IMG/VR virus record: IMGVR_UViG_3300008116_000599
Location: 1 to 27,047 of that record
Source: a virus
Direction: 5' to 3' (one strand)
DNA length: 27,047 bases
Position 1 is the stretch's first letter; each line of letters starts with the position of its first letter. The notes beneath the pieces are model-generated. The model was given only the letters and a program-made list of their open reading frames with translations. It had not been told where the DNA came from and ran no database searches. Of the stretch, positions 6,410 to 11,536 are shown one piece after another. Both the position numbers and the translations under genes were made by a program.

Positions 6410-6831
6410 CAGTAGTGATTATACCTGAGGTGGTACCTCATAGCCCTGCAAGGGGTCTCGTAGCGGTGTCGGATGTACTTATAGGCGTGAAGTATCTGGA
6501 TGGCTGGCTCTTTGGACTTCTCTTTGAGTCGTTGTCCTATGCCGAAAGCCGATGAGCCCTGCTGGTTCTTAGCTAGGTGGTCAAACTTGGATTCTTTGTC
6601 GAAGATGTACTCGATGCACCGCCATTGCATCCCCTTCCATCCGTAGCCTACCCAAGCGTAACGCTTTGCCAGCTTGCGGTTAGCTTTCTTCTCTTTCCAC
6701 GTAGCCTGATGAGCCACACTCTCTGTCGTTTGCTCGGGTGAAATGGACTTGGTCTTGAGCACAGGAGATACGAGAGGCGTCGCAGTTATGATTGCTAGCA
6801 CAACACCCAAGACCAAGCCACGTCTTTTCAT
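6409..6831 (-). CDS. Lytic-transglycosylase-like (SLT-fold) protein with N-terminal signal/anchor
   Basis: A 140-residue protein. Residues 1-25 are a signal peptide or membrane anchor (KRR then a hydrophobic run). Residues ~68-140 fit a goose-lysozyme/SLT-like muramidase: catalytic glutamate E80 in DKESKFD, then the G-S-S-A-F-G-I-G-Q motif (92-100), and a Y-I-R-H-R-Y helix near the end. It would cleave peptidoglycan glycan strands outside the membrane, in lysis or cell-wall remodelling. ATGA overlap with the WhiB gene. Small and far from structural genes, so it may act on resuscitation- or lysis-type processes rather than as the virion lysin. Confidence 0.75.
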   Translation of the reverse strand: MKRRGLVLGVVLAIITATPLVSPVLKTKSISPEQTTESVAHQATWKEKKANRKLAKRYAWVGYGWKGMQWRCIEYIFDKESKFDHLAKNQQGSSAFGIGQRLKEKSKEPAIQILHAYKYIRHRYETPCRAMRYHLRYNHY

Positions 6832-7175
6832 TTTGTAATCGGATACCTTCCTCGGACATTGTTCACGAGTGAGCCCTCATTACGCAGGATTCGCACGTTT
6901 CTAGGGTTGACGAGTCTAACACGCTCGGACATCATCAGCCCACCCCAAATGCCCTTGTGCTTGATGTTCTCATCCTCGAGACCCTGAGCCAGACACTGAG
7001 CCTTGACGGGGCATTCGTCGCACAATGTGAGGGCGTCGATTATTCTTAGGACTTGAAGTTCTATCTCATCCTTGAATTGTTTCCAGTCATACCACCACAA
7101 ATCCGGGTCGGGATGACCTGAACACCTAGCCTGTGAGTGCCACTCTGGCGCACGCTGCACCTCCGGGAACATCAT
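6828..7175 (-). CDS. whiB: WhiB-family Fe-S transcriptional regulator
   Basis: A 115-residue protein with the complete WhiB signature: C18 in ARCSGHPDPDLWW, then C52-x2-C55-x5-C61, and the GIWGG turn (75-79) followed by a basic tail (S-E-R-V-R, R-N-V-R). The four cysteines hold a 4Fe-4S cluster and the turn contacts the sigma subunit. WhiB proteins are essentially actinobacterial; phage copies (for example the TM4 one) can repress host whiB genes. This is the strongest clue that the host is an actinobacterium. ATG 7175 overlaps the upstream TGA (TGATG); ATG 7172 is equally possible. Confidence 0.92.
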   Translation of the reverse strand: MMFPEVQRAPEWHSQARCSGHPDPDLWWYDWKQFKDEIELQVLRIIDALTLCDECPVKAQCLAQGLEDENIKHKGIWGGLMMSERVRLVNPRNVRILRNEGSLVNNVRGRYPITK

Positions 7176-7399
7176 CAGCTCACCACTTCTGGTAGGTGTT
7201 TCATTTCGATGATGCTCTCAGCCTTGCCGTAGTCGATGTCCTCAAGATGGAGCACAGAGTACTGTTGGCGTTCATATAACACTTCGTCTTGCTTGTCTGG
7301 TGTTAGCTCGTCCCAATTCTCGGGGATGTCCTTCTCGTTGATAGTGACATCCACAATCCGTGTTCCTTTTATGTCGTAAGACACACGATATGTCTTCAT
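7175..7399 (-). CDS. Small hypothetical protein
   Basis: A 74-residue acidic protein with alternating beta strands in the N-terminal third (KTYRVSYDIKGTRIVDVTI) and an acidic helical region after. It resembles many small phage proteins of unknown role. It starts in a TAATG overlap with the zinc-ribbon gene upstream. The repeated element TTATGTCGTAA lies within its N-terminal codons (7369-7379). Confidence 0.7.
   Translation of the reverse strand: MKTYRVSYDIKGTRIVDVTINEKDIPENWDELTPDKQDEVLYERQQYSVLHLEDIDYGKAESIIEMKHLPEVVS
7369..7379. repeat. Copy 2 of the TTATGTCGTAA element
   Basis: Exact copy, but inside the 5' end of the 74-residue gene, about 20 nt after its ATG. It could be coincidence in coding sequence, or an element acting just downstream of a start. 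Confidence 0.4.
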
Positions 7400-7572
7400 T
7401 AGTCAATCTCCGTTTCGTTGTAGGTCTTACAGGTTGGGCACTTCCAATAAACAGTTGTCGAGTACTCGGCTATCTTGCCCCAGGTATCGTGTTCCTTTTC
7501 GCAAGATATACATTCAGCAGACACTTCGATTTCGTAGTAGACAGGCTCGAGGTAATACGCCCACGCTCCCAT
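7399..7572 (-). CDS. 57-residue zinc-ribbon protein
   Basis: Read directly from the minus strand: begins MGAWAYYLEP, with C-I-S-C (~residues 21-24) and C-P-T-C (~45-48), the two knuckles of a zinc ribbon around a W-G-K-I-A-E-Y-S strand region. It starts in a TGATG overlap with the upstream gene and ends in a TAATG overlap with the downstream gene. Exact fit between neighbours plus the cysteine pairs support a true gene. Confidence 0.8.
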   Translation of the reverse strand: MGAWAYYLEPVYYEIEVSAECISCEKEHDTWGKIAEYSTTVYWKCPTCKTYNETEID

Positions 7573-7853
7573 CAGTTGACACTCTCTATCAAGAGCTCCG
7601 CTCTCCGGTCTAGGTACGAGTCGATAGCTTTCTCCGCCTCGTCGCGCTTTTCGTAGAAGATTTCAGCGTCCACGATACAGTCGCGCATAAAGTCGGCGAT
7701 GAGCTCCTTGTCGTCTTCATCCCAGATTTCGCAGGCTTTCTGCCAGATGTGAGCTTTGGTCTCTTTGGCAGATGAACCGAACCACACCACCATCACGTCG
7801 TCTTCTGGTGATTGATGTGCCTGAAGTAGTCGGATAACTTCTCGAACTTTCAT
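7572..7853 (-). CDS. Hypothetical acidic protein
   Basis: A 93-residue protein beginning MKVREVIRLLQAHQSPEDDVMVVWF, a pattern common in small phage proteins (a helix followed by P-x-D-x-V-x-V). The C-terminal part is helical and strongly charged. GGAG lies upstream at proper spacing within the end of the tiny membrane-protein gene, and ATG 7853 overlaps that gene's TGA (ATGA). No function assigned. Confidence 0.75.
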   Translation of the reverse strand: MKVREVIRLLQAHQSPEDDVMVVWFGSSAKETKAHIWQKACEIWDEDDKELIADFMRDCIVDAEIFYEKRDEAEKAIDSYLDRRAELLIESVN

Positions 7854-7942
7854 TTTATGTTCTCCATTTCCTTAGCGTTGATTGTAATACCAATGACTGA
7901 CACCATCATAATGATGCTCAGCATAAAGCACAACATAAGCAT
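7850..7942 (-). CDS. 30-residue single-span membrane microprotein
   Basis: A 30-codon frame: a Met/Leu/Ile/Val-rich hydrophobic stretch (residues 1-22) followed by a charged tail KEMENIK. It has an excellent Shine-Dalgarno (GGGGAGG, 7 nt before the ATG) at the end of the upstream gene and begins one base after that gene's TGA. It ends in an ATGA overlap with the next ATG. The site and overlaps argue that it is translated; it may be a small inner-membrane protein. Function unknown. Confidence 0.65.
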   Translation of the reverse strand: MLMLCFMLSIIMMVSVIGITINAKEMENIK

Positions 7943-7943
7943 T

Positions 7944-8204
7944 TCATTTCCTCCCCGTCTTTGATTTATGTCTTATGTCCGAACCGTGTCCGCAGCGTTC
8001 CAGCTCGATGAGGCAGTCCCCGCAGATGACAGGCGAGTAACTGATTCGCCCTTTGTCTAGCGTTACGGTGTAGTAATCCCACCGCGACTCGTCCTCTGGC
8101 GAGTATGGAGACCGGCTCCCGCCTGTTAGGTCGTCGTCACACATTGCGAAATGGTCGAAGTACATTCGACGGCTACACACTCCACACGTTGCCACGTTAT
8201 TCAC
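7944..8204 (-). CDS. Zinc-binding hypothetical protein (two CxxC pairs)
   Basis: An 86-residue protein with C-G-V-C (residues 7-10) and C-G-D-C (~61-64), plus extra Cys/His (M-C-D, R-C-G-H-G), suggesting a zinc knuckle around an acidic, Tyr-rich middle. GTG start at 8204 overlaps the end of the upstream membrane-protein gene (GTGAATAA). The basic C-terminus (RHKSKTGRK) fits nucleic-acid contact. No family recognised. Confidence 0.7.
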   Translation of the reverse strand: MNNVATCGVCSRRMYFDHFAMCDDDLTGGSRSPYSPEDESRWDYYTVTLDKGRISYSPVICGDCLIELERCGHGSDIRHKSKTGRK

Positions 8205-8352
8205 CGAAGCATTCGATGAATGTCCCGTAGCAGAAGCCCGGGTCGACGTAGTGGATGTGAGTTGCTAGGTGATAGACCGCACTGAGCCCAACTAGCCCGG
8301 CTGTTATTAGAAGGATGGCGAAGACCACCTCTCCGCGTCGCGTGAGTTTCAT
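8197..8352 (-). CDS. 51-residue single-span membrane protein
   Basis: Read directly from the minus strand. MKLTRRGE is followed by one hydrophobic span (about residues 9-27) and a short outer tail with two cysteines (G-F-C-Y and E-C-F). Positive residues before the span predict N-in orientation. It begins in an ATGA overlap with the zinc-finger gene upstream and overlaps the next gene's GTG by 8 nt. The two tail cysteines could form a disulfide outside the membrane. Function unknown. Confidence 0.75.
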   Translation of the reverse strand: MKLTRRGEVVFAILLITAGLVGLSAVYHLATHIHYVDPGFCYGTFIECFGE

Positions 8353-8507
8353 CGCACATCACCTCCGTCTCTCTTGATGTTCTCCCGGCAGTCGAAGCAC
8401 ATCATCTCCCGCCAGAACTTGACTCGCCCTTTCTCGGTGATGCGCCTGCCCCAAACTACCGTCGTGTCCTTGTATTCGAGACACTGGCTACACGTTAGCG
8501 CGTTCAT
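8349..8507 (-). CDS. 52-residue zinc-binding protein
   Basis: Starts at ATG 8507, behind GACAGGAGAAAAA. C-S-Q-C (residues 6-9) and C-F-D-C (~37-40) form a two-knuckle zinc site around a basic middle (W-G-R-R, K-G-R-V-K-F-W-R). Likely nucleic-acid or protein binding; no specific family. An upstream in-frame ATG at 8552 is rejected because the Shine-Dalgarno lies between the two. Confidence 0.75.
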   Translation of the reverse strand: MNALTCSQCLEYKDTTVVWGRRITEKGRVKFWREMMCFDCRENIKRDGGDVR

Positions 8508-8520
8508 TTTTTCTCCTGTC

Positions 8521-8531
8521 TTATGTCGTAA
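8521..8531. repeat. Copy 3 of the TTATGTCGTAA element
   Basis: Together with the GACAGGAG Shine-Dalgarno it fills almost the whole 25-nt spacer between the genes at 8533 and 8507 (minus strand order: TTACGACATAA, then GACAGGAG, then ATG). Confidence 0.55.
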
Positions 8532-8532
8532 G

Positions 8533-8700
8533 TTATTCACTGATGATTTCATAGTCTGAGTCTTGGGACATCTGCCCGCTGTTGCCTTGATGTGCGACGA
8601 TGCTCCTCGCCTCTTCGATGGCTAACTCTCTCGAGTATGCCTCCACTCCGATGAAAGCGGTATAAGTTACTTTTATTTCATATTCTCTTAGGGTGCTCAC
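8533..8700 (-). CDS. 55-residue hypothetical protein
   Basis: Read directly from the minus strand: GTG start at 8700 behind a perfect GACAGGAGAAAC ribosome-binding motif, giving VSTLREYEIKVTYT and an alpha/beta pattern ending DSDYEIISE. It has the E-A-x-x-x-A-x-x-E-A helix common in small phage proteins that adapt to the host. Well placed between two spacers that both carry the repeated element and Shine-Dalgarno. No function assigned. Confidence 0.75.
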   Translation of the reverse strand: MSTLREYEIKVTYTAFIGVEAYSRELAIEEARSIVAHQGNSGQMSQDSDYEIISE

Positions 8701-8716
8701 TGTCGTTTCTCCTGTC

Positions 8717-8727
8717 TTATGTCGTAA
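8717..8727. repeat. Copy 4 of the TTATGTCGTAA element
   Basis: Lies in the 27-nt spacer between the genes at 8728 and 8700. In the direction of transcription it directly precedes GACAGGAGAAAC, as in copy 3. Confidence 0.55.
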
Positions 8728-9081
8728 CTACTCGACGGCGTCGAGGGTTTGGCGTGCGATGATGTCGAAGGGAAGTGAGCCCTGATTCTTGAGAAGTTGG
8801 GCGATGAAGAGTGAGGCGGTCTCGCTAATGTGCTCTCTCACGAGGTCGGTTACTTGCTCGGCTAGGTGCTCCCAATCCTCACGCAGTCCGTCGCTTAGAA
8901 CTACCAGCGGGCTAACACGTCCAGCATTGACGGCGTCTTTCGCATTCTCTACGAGTTGCTCGTACGTTTCTCCGTCGTTCTGTGCTACGAGTAGCCAATC
9001 CTCCGCGAACCCTTGCGCCAATACGATGCGCCGGACGTCGTCGCTTAGTGTTTCTGCCTGTGCTTGTGCCATTGTGTTCAT
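8728..9081 (-). CDS. Acidic hypothetical protein
   Basis: A 117-residue protein starting at ATG 9081, behind GACAGGAGAAACAGC. It is helical and acidic: residues 12-47 form one amphipathic unit and residues 60-115 another, with a repeated L-x-E-D-W pattern (AEDWLLVAQ and REDWEHLAE), suggesting an internal duplication. No catalytic motif. It might be a protein inhibitor or DNA-mimic type protein given the acidity, but that is speculation. Confidence 0.75.
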   Translation of the reverse strand: MNTMAQAQAETLSDDVRRIVLAQGFAEDWLLVAQNDGETYEQLVENAKDAVNAGRVSPLVVLSDGLREDWEHLAEQVTDLVREHISETASLFIAQLLKNQGSLPFDIIARQTLDAVE

Positions 9082-9108
9082 TGCTGTTTCTCCTGTCGTT
9101 GTCGTGCT

Positions 9109-9182
9109 AGGTGGACACTCGCCACCTCGTGCCCCGCTAGTGTCTCGCACACTTGCGCCCTCTGTCTAGGGTGCGGGGCTGT
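9109..9182 (-). ncRNA. Structured intergenic RNA element, type A
   Basis: This 106-nt spacer (9082-9187) folds strongly. A 7-bp stem GCCCCGC/GCGGGGC (9179-9173 with 9137-9131) encloses two hairpins, CCCU/AGGG (9171-9168 with 9161-9158) and CGCA/UGCG (9157-9154 with 9149-9146). A further hairpin AGGTGG/CCACCT follows (9127-9122 with 9114-9109), then the Shine-Dalgarno. It shares the flanking ACAGCCCC ... GGGGCAC and the following hairpin with the spacer at 9793-9858. It lacks the hammerhead core. Class unknown. Confidence 0.5.
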
Positions 9183-9187
9183 GAGTC

Positions 9188-9607
9188 TCAGACCCTGAGC
9201 CCTAGAGCCCTGCTCACTGATGCGAAGCCTTGGGAGACCTTGAGAAACTCCCACTCTTCACCGTCGAAGAGATAGGCGTAATCCGCCCAGCACTCCCCGG
9301 CGTGATGAATAAAGTCACCGATACCGGCAAGGGTGACAGCCTCCTGATTCTGTTCGCCTCTATCCCTGCCGTAGGCGGTACACCACTCCGGGTGTAGTGA
9401 TGAGTTCATAAACTCGTGCGCCTCTCCGATGTCCTGACCAAGGCTCGAGAGGTTGCCTAGGTTGATGAGTTGCTCCACCTTGTCGGGGTGGCGATAGTGC
9501 TCCTCGAGTCTTGCCCCTACGCCCTCAAGATAGCCGTCGAAATGGCAATAGATGGCGCGGATGGTGCGGTCTTTCTGTAGTGCTCCGATGACGCTTCTGG
9601 TGCTCAT
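9188..9607 (-). CDS. Conserved phage hypothetical protein (STRSVIG type)
   Basis: A 139-residue protein whose start MSTRSVIGAL, the IRAIYCHFDGYLEGVG segment (residues ~16-31) and the closing YLFDGEEWEF strand match a family I recall as widespread in phages of Actinobacteria and Firmicutes, with no known function. ATG 9607 overlaps the upstream TGA (ATGA) and has GAGGGAG upstream. Family recognition is by memory of the pattern. Confidence 0.75.
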   Translation of the reverse strand: MSTRSVIGALQKDRTIRAIYCHFDGYLEGVGARLEEHYRHPDKVEQLINLGNLSSLGQDIGEAHEFMNSSLHPEWCTAYGRDRGEQNQEAVTLAGIGDFIHHAGECWADYAYLFDGEEWEFLKVSQGFASVSRALGLRV

Positions 9608-9765
9608 CCCTGCTCCCTCTCTGTGAAGTAGACCTCTGCACACTCATCGGAGCAGAGCCACGCGCTGTGGGTGTTTGGACTGTGTCGACGTCCGCCACCG
9701 CTCCACGTAATTACGTACTCCTTGAATGTGTCTCTATTGCACTTGACGCACTTTCGAGGTTTCAT
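9604..9765 (-). CDS. 53-residue zinc-ribbon protein
   Basis: Starts at ATG 9765, behind GACAGGAGAAACAGAA. C-V-K-C (residues 6-9) and C-S-D-E-C (~38-42) form a zinc-binding pair separated by a Ser/Gly/Arg-rich turn. The C-x-x-x-C with following A-E-V-Y-F resembles the treble-clef type small phage proteins. Longer upstream in-frame starts are rejected because the structured spacer and the Shine-Dalgarno lie there. Confidence 0.75.
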   Translation of the reverse strand: MKPRKCVKCNRDTFKEYVITWSGGGRRHSPNTHSAWLCSDECAEVYFTEREQG

Positions 9766-9781
9766 TTCTGTTTCTCCTGTC

Positions 9782-9792
9782 TTACGACATAA
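9782..9792. repeat. Copy 5 of the TTATGTCGTAA element (inverted)
   Basis: TTACGACATAA on the plus strand, immediately upstream of the GACAGGAG of the gene at 9765. Relative to transcription it is in the opposite orientation to copies 3 and 4, yet it abuts the Shine-Dalgarno in the same way. Confidence 0.5.
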
Positions 9793-9858
9793 AGCGAGAC
9801 TCTCTCGCCTTATGGTGCCCCCGTCGGATTGTGAACCCGTAGCCCGTAGCGCGGGGGC
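9793..9858 (-). ncRNA. Structured intergenic RNA element, type A-like
   Basis: A 7-bp stem GCCCCCG/CGGGGGC (9858-9852 with 9823-9817) encloses a 28-nt region with a small inner hairpin (CGGG/UCCG). A perfect 6-bp hairpin GCGAGA/TCTCGC (9808-9803 with 9799-9794) follows, then the repeated 11-bp element and the Shine-Dalgarno. Flanks ACAGCCCC and GGGGCAC match the spacer at 9109-9182. The 3' part ends ...GGGGGCACCA and has a TTC loop, so it faintly resembles a tRNA acceptor/T-arm, but no D or anticodon arm fits. Confidence 0.45.
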
Positions 9859-9865
9859 TGTCTTG

Positions 9866-10042
9866 CTAGGCGTGAAAGACCTCCTCGAATAGGTCTCTGA
9901 GTAGTTCCGCAATGAAGTTATCCGCCCGCCCCTGAACCTCGTCGACAATCTTTGAAAGTTGCTCGGGCGTTAGGTCTTGCCCGTAGTTCGACGAGTACGA
10001 GTCTAGAATCTCTTCCGCTGTTAGGTTGATGACTGTCTTCAT
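9866..10042 (-). CDS. 58-residue acidic hypothetical protein
   Basis: Read directly from the minus strand: ATG 10042 follows GACAGGAGAAAGCAGA. The product begins MKTVINLTAEEI and is helical and acidic throughout, with a Leu/Phe-rich amphipathic C-terminal helix (FIAELLRDLFEEVF). Its transcript segment is predicted to be released from the upstream gene by the hammerhead at 10075-10127. No family recognised. Confidence 0.75.
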   Translation of the reverse strand: MKTVINLTAEEILDSYSSNYGQDLTPEQLSKIVDEVQGRADNFIAELLRDLFEEVFHA

Positions 10043-10074
10043 TCTGCTTTCTCCTGTCGTGTTTCTGATTCGCT

Positions 10075-10127
10075 AGGCTCATCAGTTAGGGCACTTACCC
10101 TAAGACCCCCGTGAGGGGGTTTCGCCT
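10075..10127 (-). ncRNA. Type II hammerhead ribozyme, copy 1
   Basis: Reading the minus strand from 10127: AGGC (stem II 5' side), GAAA (10123-10120), stem III CCCCC/GGGGG with UCAC loop (10119-10106), then U10105 and C10104 (cleavage after C10104, GUC triplet). Stem I UUAGGG/CCCUAA follows (10103-10098 with 10091-10086), then the core CUGAUGA (10085-10079) and GCCU (10078-10075), which closes stem II with AGGC. Every invariant hammerhead core position is present, and A15.1 pairs with U16.1. It starts 3 nt after the SprT-like gene's stop, and the next Shine-Dalgarno begins about 17 nt after its 3' end. Confidence 0.9.
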
Positions 10128-10130
10128 TGG

Positions 10131-10757
10131 CTACTGAGCGCGGAATTCCACCCCGCAAGACTGGCATAGAGGGGCGCACCTTTCAAGCACCCTTGCAGAG
10201 ATTCTCATCTTCTCGCCACAGTCACAGACCGCCACCTTGAGGTTTTTATTTCTGCCCGCACTCTTCTTCCCTTGCTCAGAATCTGCCATAAGTGAGAGGG
10301 CGTTCTCAATCAAGGCGAGGGCGTCGCTCCATCGGTTAGCGCACTCGTCGCTCACCTCTGTCACGCTCCACCCGATGCCTTTCGCTTGAGTGATGGTGAG
10401 CCCTAGGGCTTCCGCTGTTGCCTTGAATTTCTGATTATGGTACCCGTCCCCGCTCACGCCTTGGATTCCATTCTGTGCGTCGATGCTGTGCGCTACCTCG
10501 TGAAGAAGTGTCCCAAGCACCGCCCGGGCTCCTCTCTCGAAGTAGTTCGCGCTTATCATCACCTCGTGAAACGATTCCTCGCCCGCTTTCCATAGTTTCG
10601 AGTGCGTGAAATGTCCCATAGTCCGCCCGGTCTTGCGGGTGACGAGGATGGTCACGCGGGGGGCTCCTGTCTTCTCTCGAATGATGGAATGCGCCCCCTC
10701 GAGGGCGGACACGATGCCGGAGAGGTGCTCTGTGCGGGTCTCTGTTGCTGTGCTCAC
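10131..10757 (-). CDS. SprT-like zinc metalloprotease with C-terminal zinc ribbon
   Basis: A 208-residue protein. The catalytic HEVAH motif is at residues 86-90, with a later histidine (Y-H-N-Q, ~107) as third zinc ligand, as in SprT/Spartan-like proteases. The C-terminus carries C-D-C-G (178-181), C194, C198 and C201, forming a zinc ribbon as in SprT. Such proteins are thought to degrade DNA-protein crosslinks or nucleic-acid-bound proteins. GTG 10757 is chosen because it overlaps the upstream TGA (GTGA); the reading frame extends further upstream but through the previous gene. A hammerhead follows its stop codon directly. Confidence 0.85.
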   Translation of the reverse strand: MSTATETRTEHLSGIVSALEGAHSIIREKTGAPRVTILVTRKTGRTMGHFTHSKLWKAGEESFHEVMISANYFERGARAVLGTLLHEVAHSIDAQNGIQGVSGDGYHNQKFKATAEALGLTITQAKGIGWSVTEVSDECANRWSDALALIENALSLMADSEQGKKSAGRNKNLKVAVCDCGEKMRISARVLERCAPLCQSCGVEFRAQ

Positions 10758-10915
10758 GCGGTCACCTGCTTCACGGTGAATGCTGTCCCTCTTTCGCCCT
10801 CGCGGTAATCCTTGAGGATTTGCAGGGCTTCCGCCTTGGTGCTTGCGGTGTAGACCGCTTCCCATCCTCCGGCGTAATAGCCTCGTACTTCCCAGAGTGT
10901 CTGTTTCTTGCTCAT
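10754..10915 (-). CDS. 53-residue conserved phage protein
   Basis: Begins MSKKQTLWEVRGYYAGGWEAVYTA, then a T-K-A-E-A-L-Q-I-L-K-D-Y-R helix and a final beta strand. This W-E-V-x-G-Y-Y-x-x-G-W-E-x-V pattern is common among tiny actinobacteriophage proteins of unknown function. ATG 10915 follows GACAGGAGAAACAGCA; translationally coupled to the SprT-like gene by GTGA. Its 5' leader is produced by hammerhead copy 2. Confidence 0.8.
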   Translation of the reverse strand: MSKKQTLWEVRGYYAGGWEAVYTASTKAEALQILKDYREGERGTAFTVKQVTA

Positions 10916-10941
10916 TGCTGTTTCTCCTGTCTCTTTGGCTT

Positions 10942-10998
10942 GGCTCTTCAGTTGGGAGGGAGCCACCCTGCCCAAGACCCCCGTGAGGGGGTTTCGCC
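10942..10998 (-). ncRNA. Type II hammerhead ribozyme, copy 2
   Basis: Minus strand from 10998: GGC (stem II), GAAA (10995-10992), stem III CCCCC/GGGGG with UCAC loop (10991-10978), then U10977 and C10976 (cleavage after C10976). Stem I UUGGG/CCCAA (10975-10971 with 10956-10952) extends by GGG/CCC (10968-10966 with 10960-10958) across a small internal loop. Then the core CUGAAGA (10951-10945) and GCC (10944-10942) closing stem II. The last G of the upstream TAG stop codon (11000-10998) is the first base of stem II. The next Shine-Dalgarno begins about 10 nt after the 3' end. Confidence 0.9.
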
Positions 10999-11453
10999 TA
11001 TCCTCTGACCATCTCGCTGTCTTTCTGTGCCTTGAGGTACTTCTCTCTCAGTGCCTCGAGTTTTGGCTTCAGAGTCTCATCGTCACGCTTCCAAAGAGTC
11101 GAAACTCTGTCCTGTAGTGCTCTGAGGGATTCTGATTCAAAGAACCCCGTCCCATTGCGTAACTCTTGGATTTTTGCATCACGGGCGTCGGACAGTTCGC
11201 GCTGTATCTTCCTCAGTTCTCGAATCTGCTCCTCGATTGCCTTATCCTCGAGAGACCATTTCTCCCAAGCATCGTCCACGTCGCGCTTGATTGCTCGCTC
11301 GTTATCCATCACCGCCATATTGATGTCATTCTGAGCCTCGCGGTATTCACGAGAGAACTTCTCCCTCTCGAGTTTTGCGACGGCTCCAAGGAAAGCGCGG
11401 GCGCGGGCGGGGTTGAGGTTCTCTTTTGCCCAAAGTTCGTCTTTGATGCTCAT
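10998..11453 (-). CDS. Charged coiled-coil hypothetical protein
   Basis: A 151-residue protein starting MSIKDELWAKENL at ATG 11453, behind GACAGGAGAAACGACA. It is almost entirely Lys/Glu/Arg-rich helix with heptad-like Leu/Ile spacing (residues ~25-95 and ~105-150), so a coiled coil is likely. No catalytic motif. It lies between hammerhead copies 2 and 3. Confidence 0.78.
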   Translation of the reverse strand: MSIKDELWAKENLNPARARAFLGAVAKLEREKFSREYREAQNDINMAVMDNERAIKRDVDDAWEKWSLEDKAIEEQIRELRKIQRELSDARDAKIQELRNGTGFFESESLRALQDRVSTLWKRDDETLKPKLEALREKYLKAQKDSEMVRG

Positions 11454-11480
11454 TGTCGTTTCTCCTGTCTTTCTTAGCCT

Positions 11481-11536
11481 GTCTCTTCAGTAGGGGGAGG
11501 CTAACCCGCCCTAGACCCCCTTGCGGGGGTTTCGAC
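11481..11536 (-). ncRNA. Type II hammerhead ribozyme, copy 3
   Basis: Minus strand from 11536: GUC (stem II), GAAA (11533-11530), stem III CCCCC/GGGGG with GCAA loop (11529-11516), then U11515 and C11514 (cleavage after C11514). Stem I UAGGG/CCCUA (11513-11509 with 11495-11491) has a weak extension. Then the core CUGAAGA (11490-11484) and GAC (11483-11481) closing stem II. Relative to copies 1 and 2, stem II changes G-C to U-A with both sides altered, a compensatory change. The G of the upstream TAG stop (11538-11536) is the first base of stem II. Confidence 0.9.

Noticed and set aside
9813-9858. tRNA-like sequence (acceptor-like 7-bp stem, TTC loop, ACCA end)
   Set aside because: The stem-to-stem length is only ~42 nt, the T-loop lacks the needed adenine, and no D or anticodon arm can be drawn; the shared design with 9109-9182 explains the stem better.
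10098-11535. CCCCC-loop-GGGGG hairpins followed by TTT on the plus strand taken as intrinsic terminators
   Set aside because: The three hairpins are embedded in a fixed context (GAAA before; UC, a second stem and CUGANGA after, on the minus strand) that matches the hammerhead fold exactly; the T-run on the plus strand is just the complement of GAAA.
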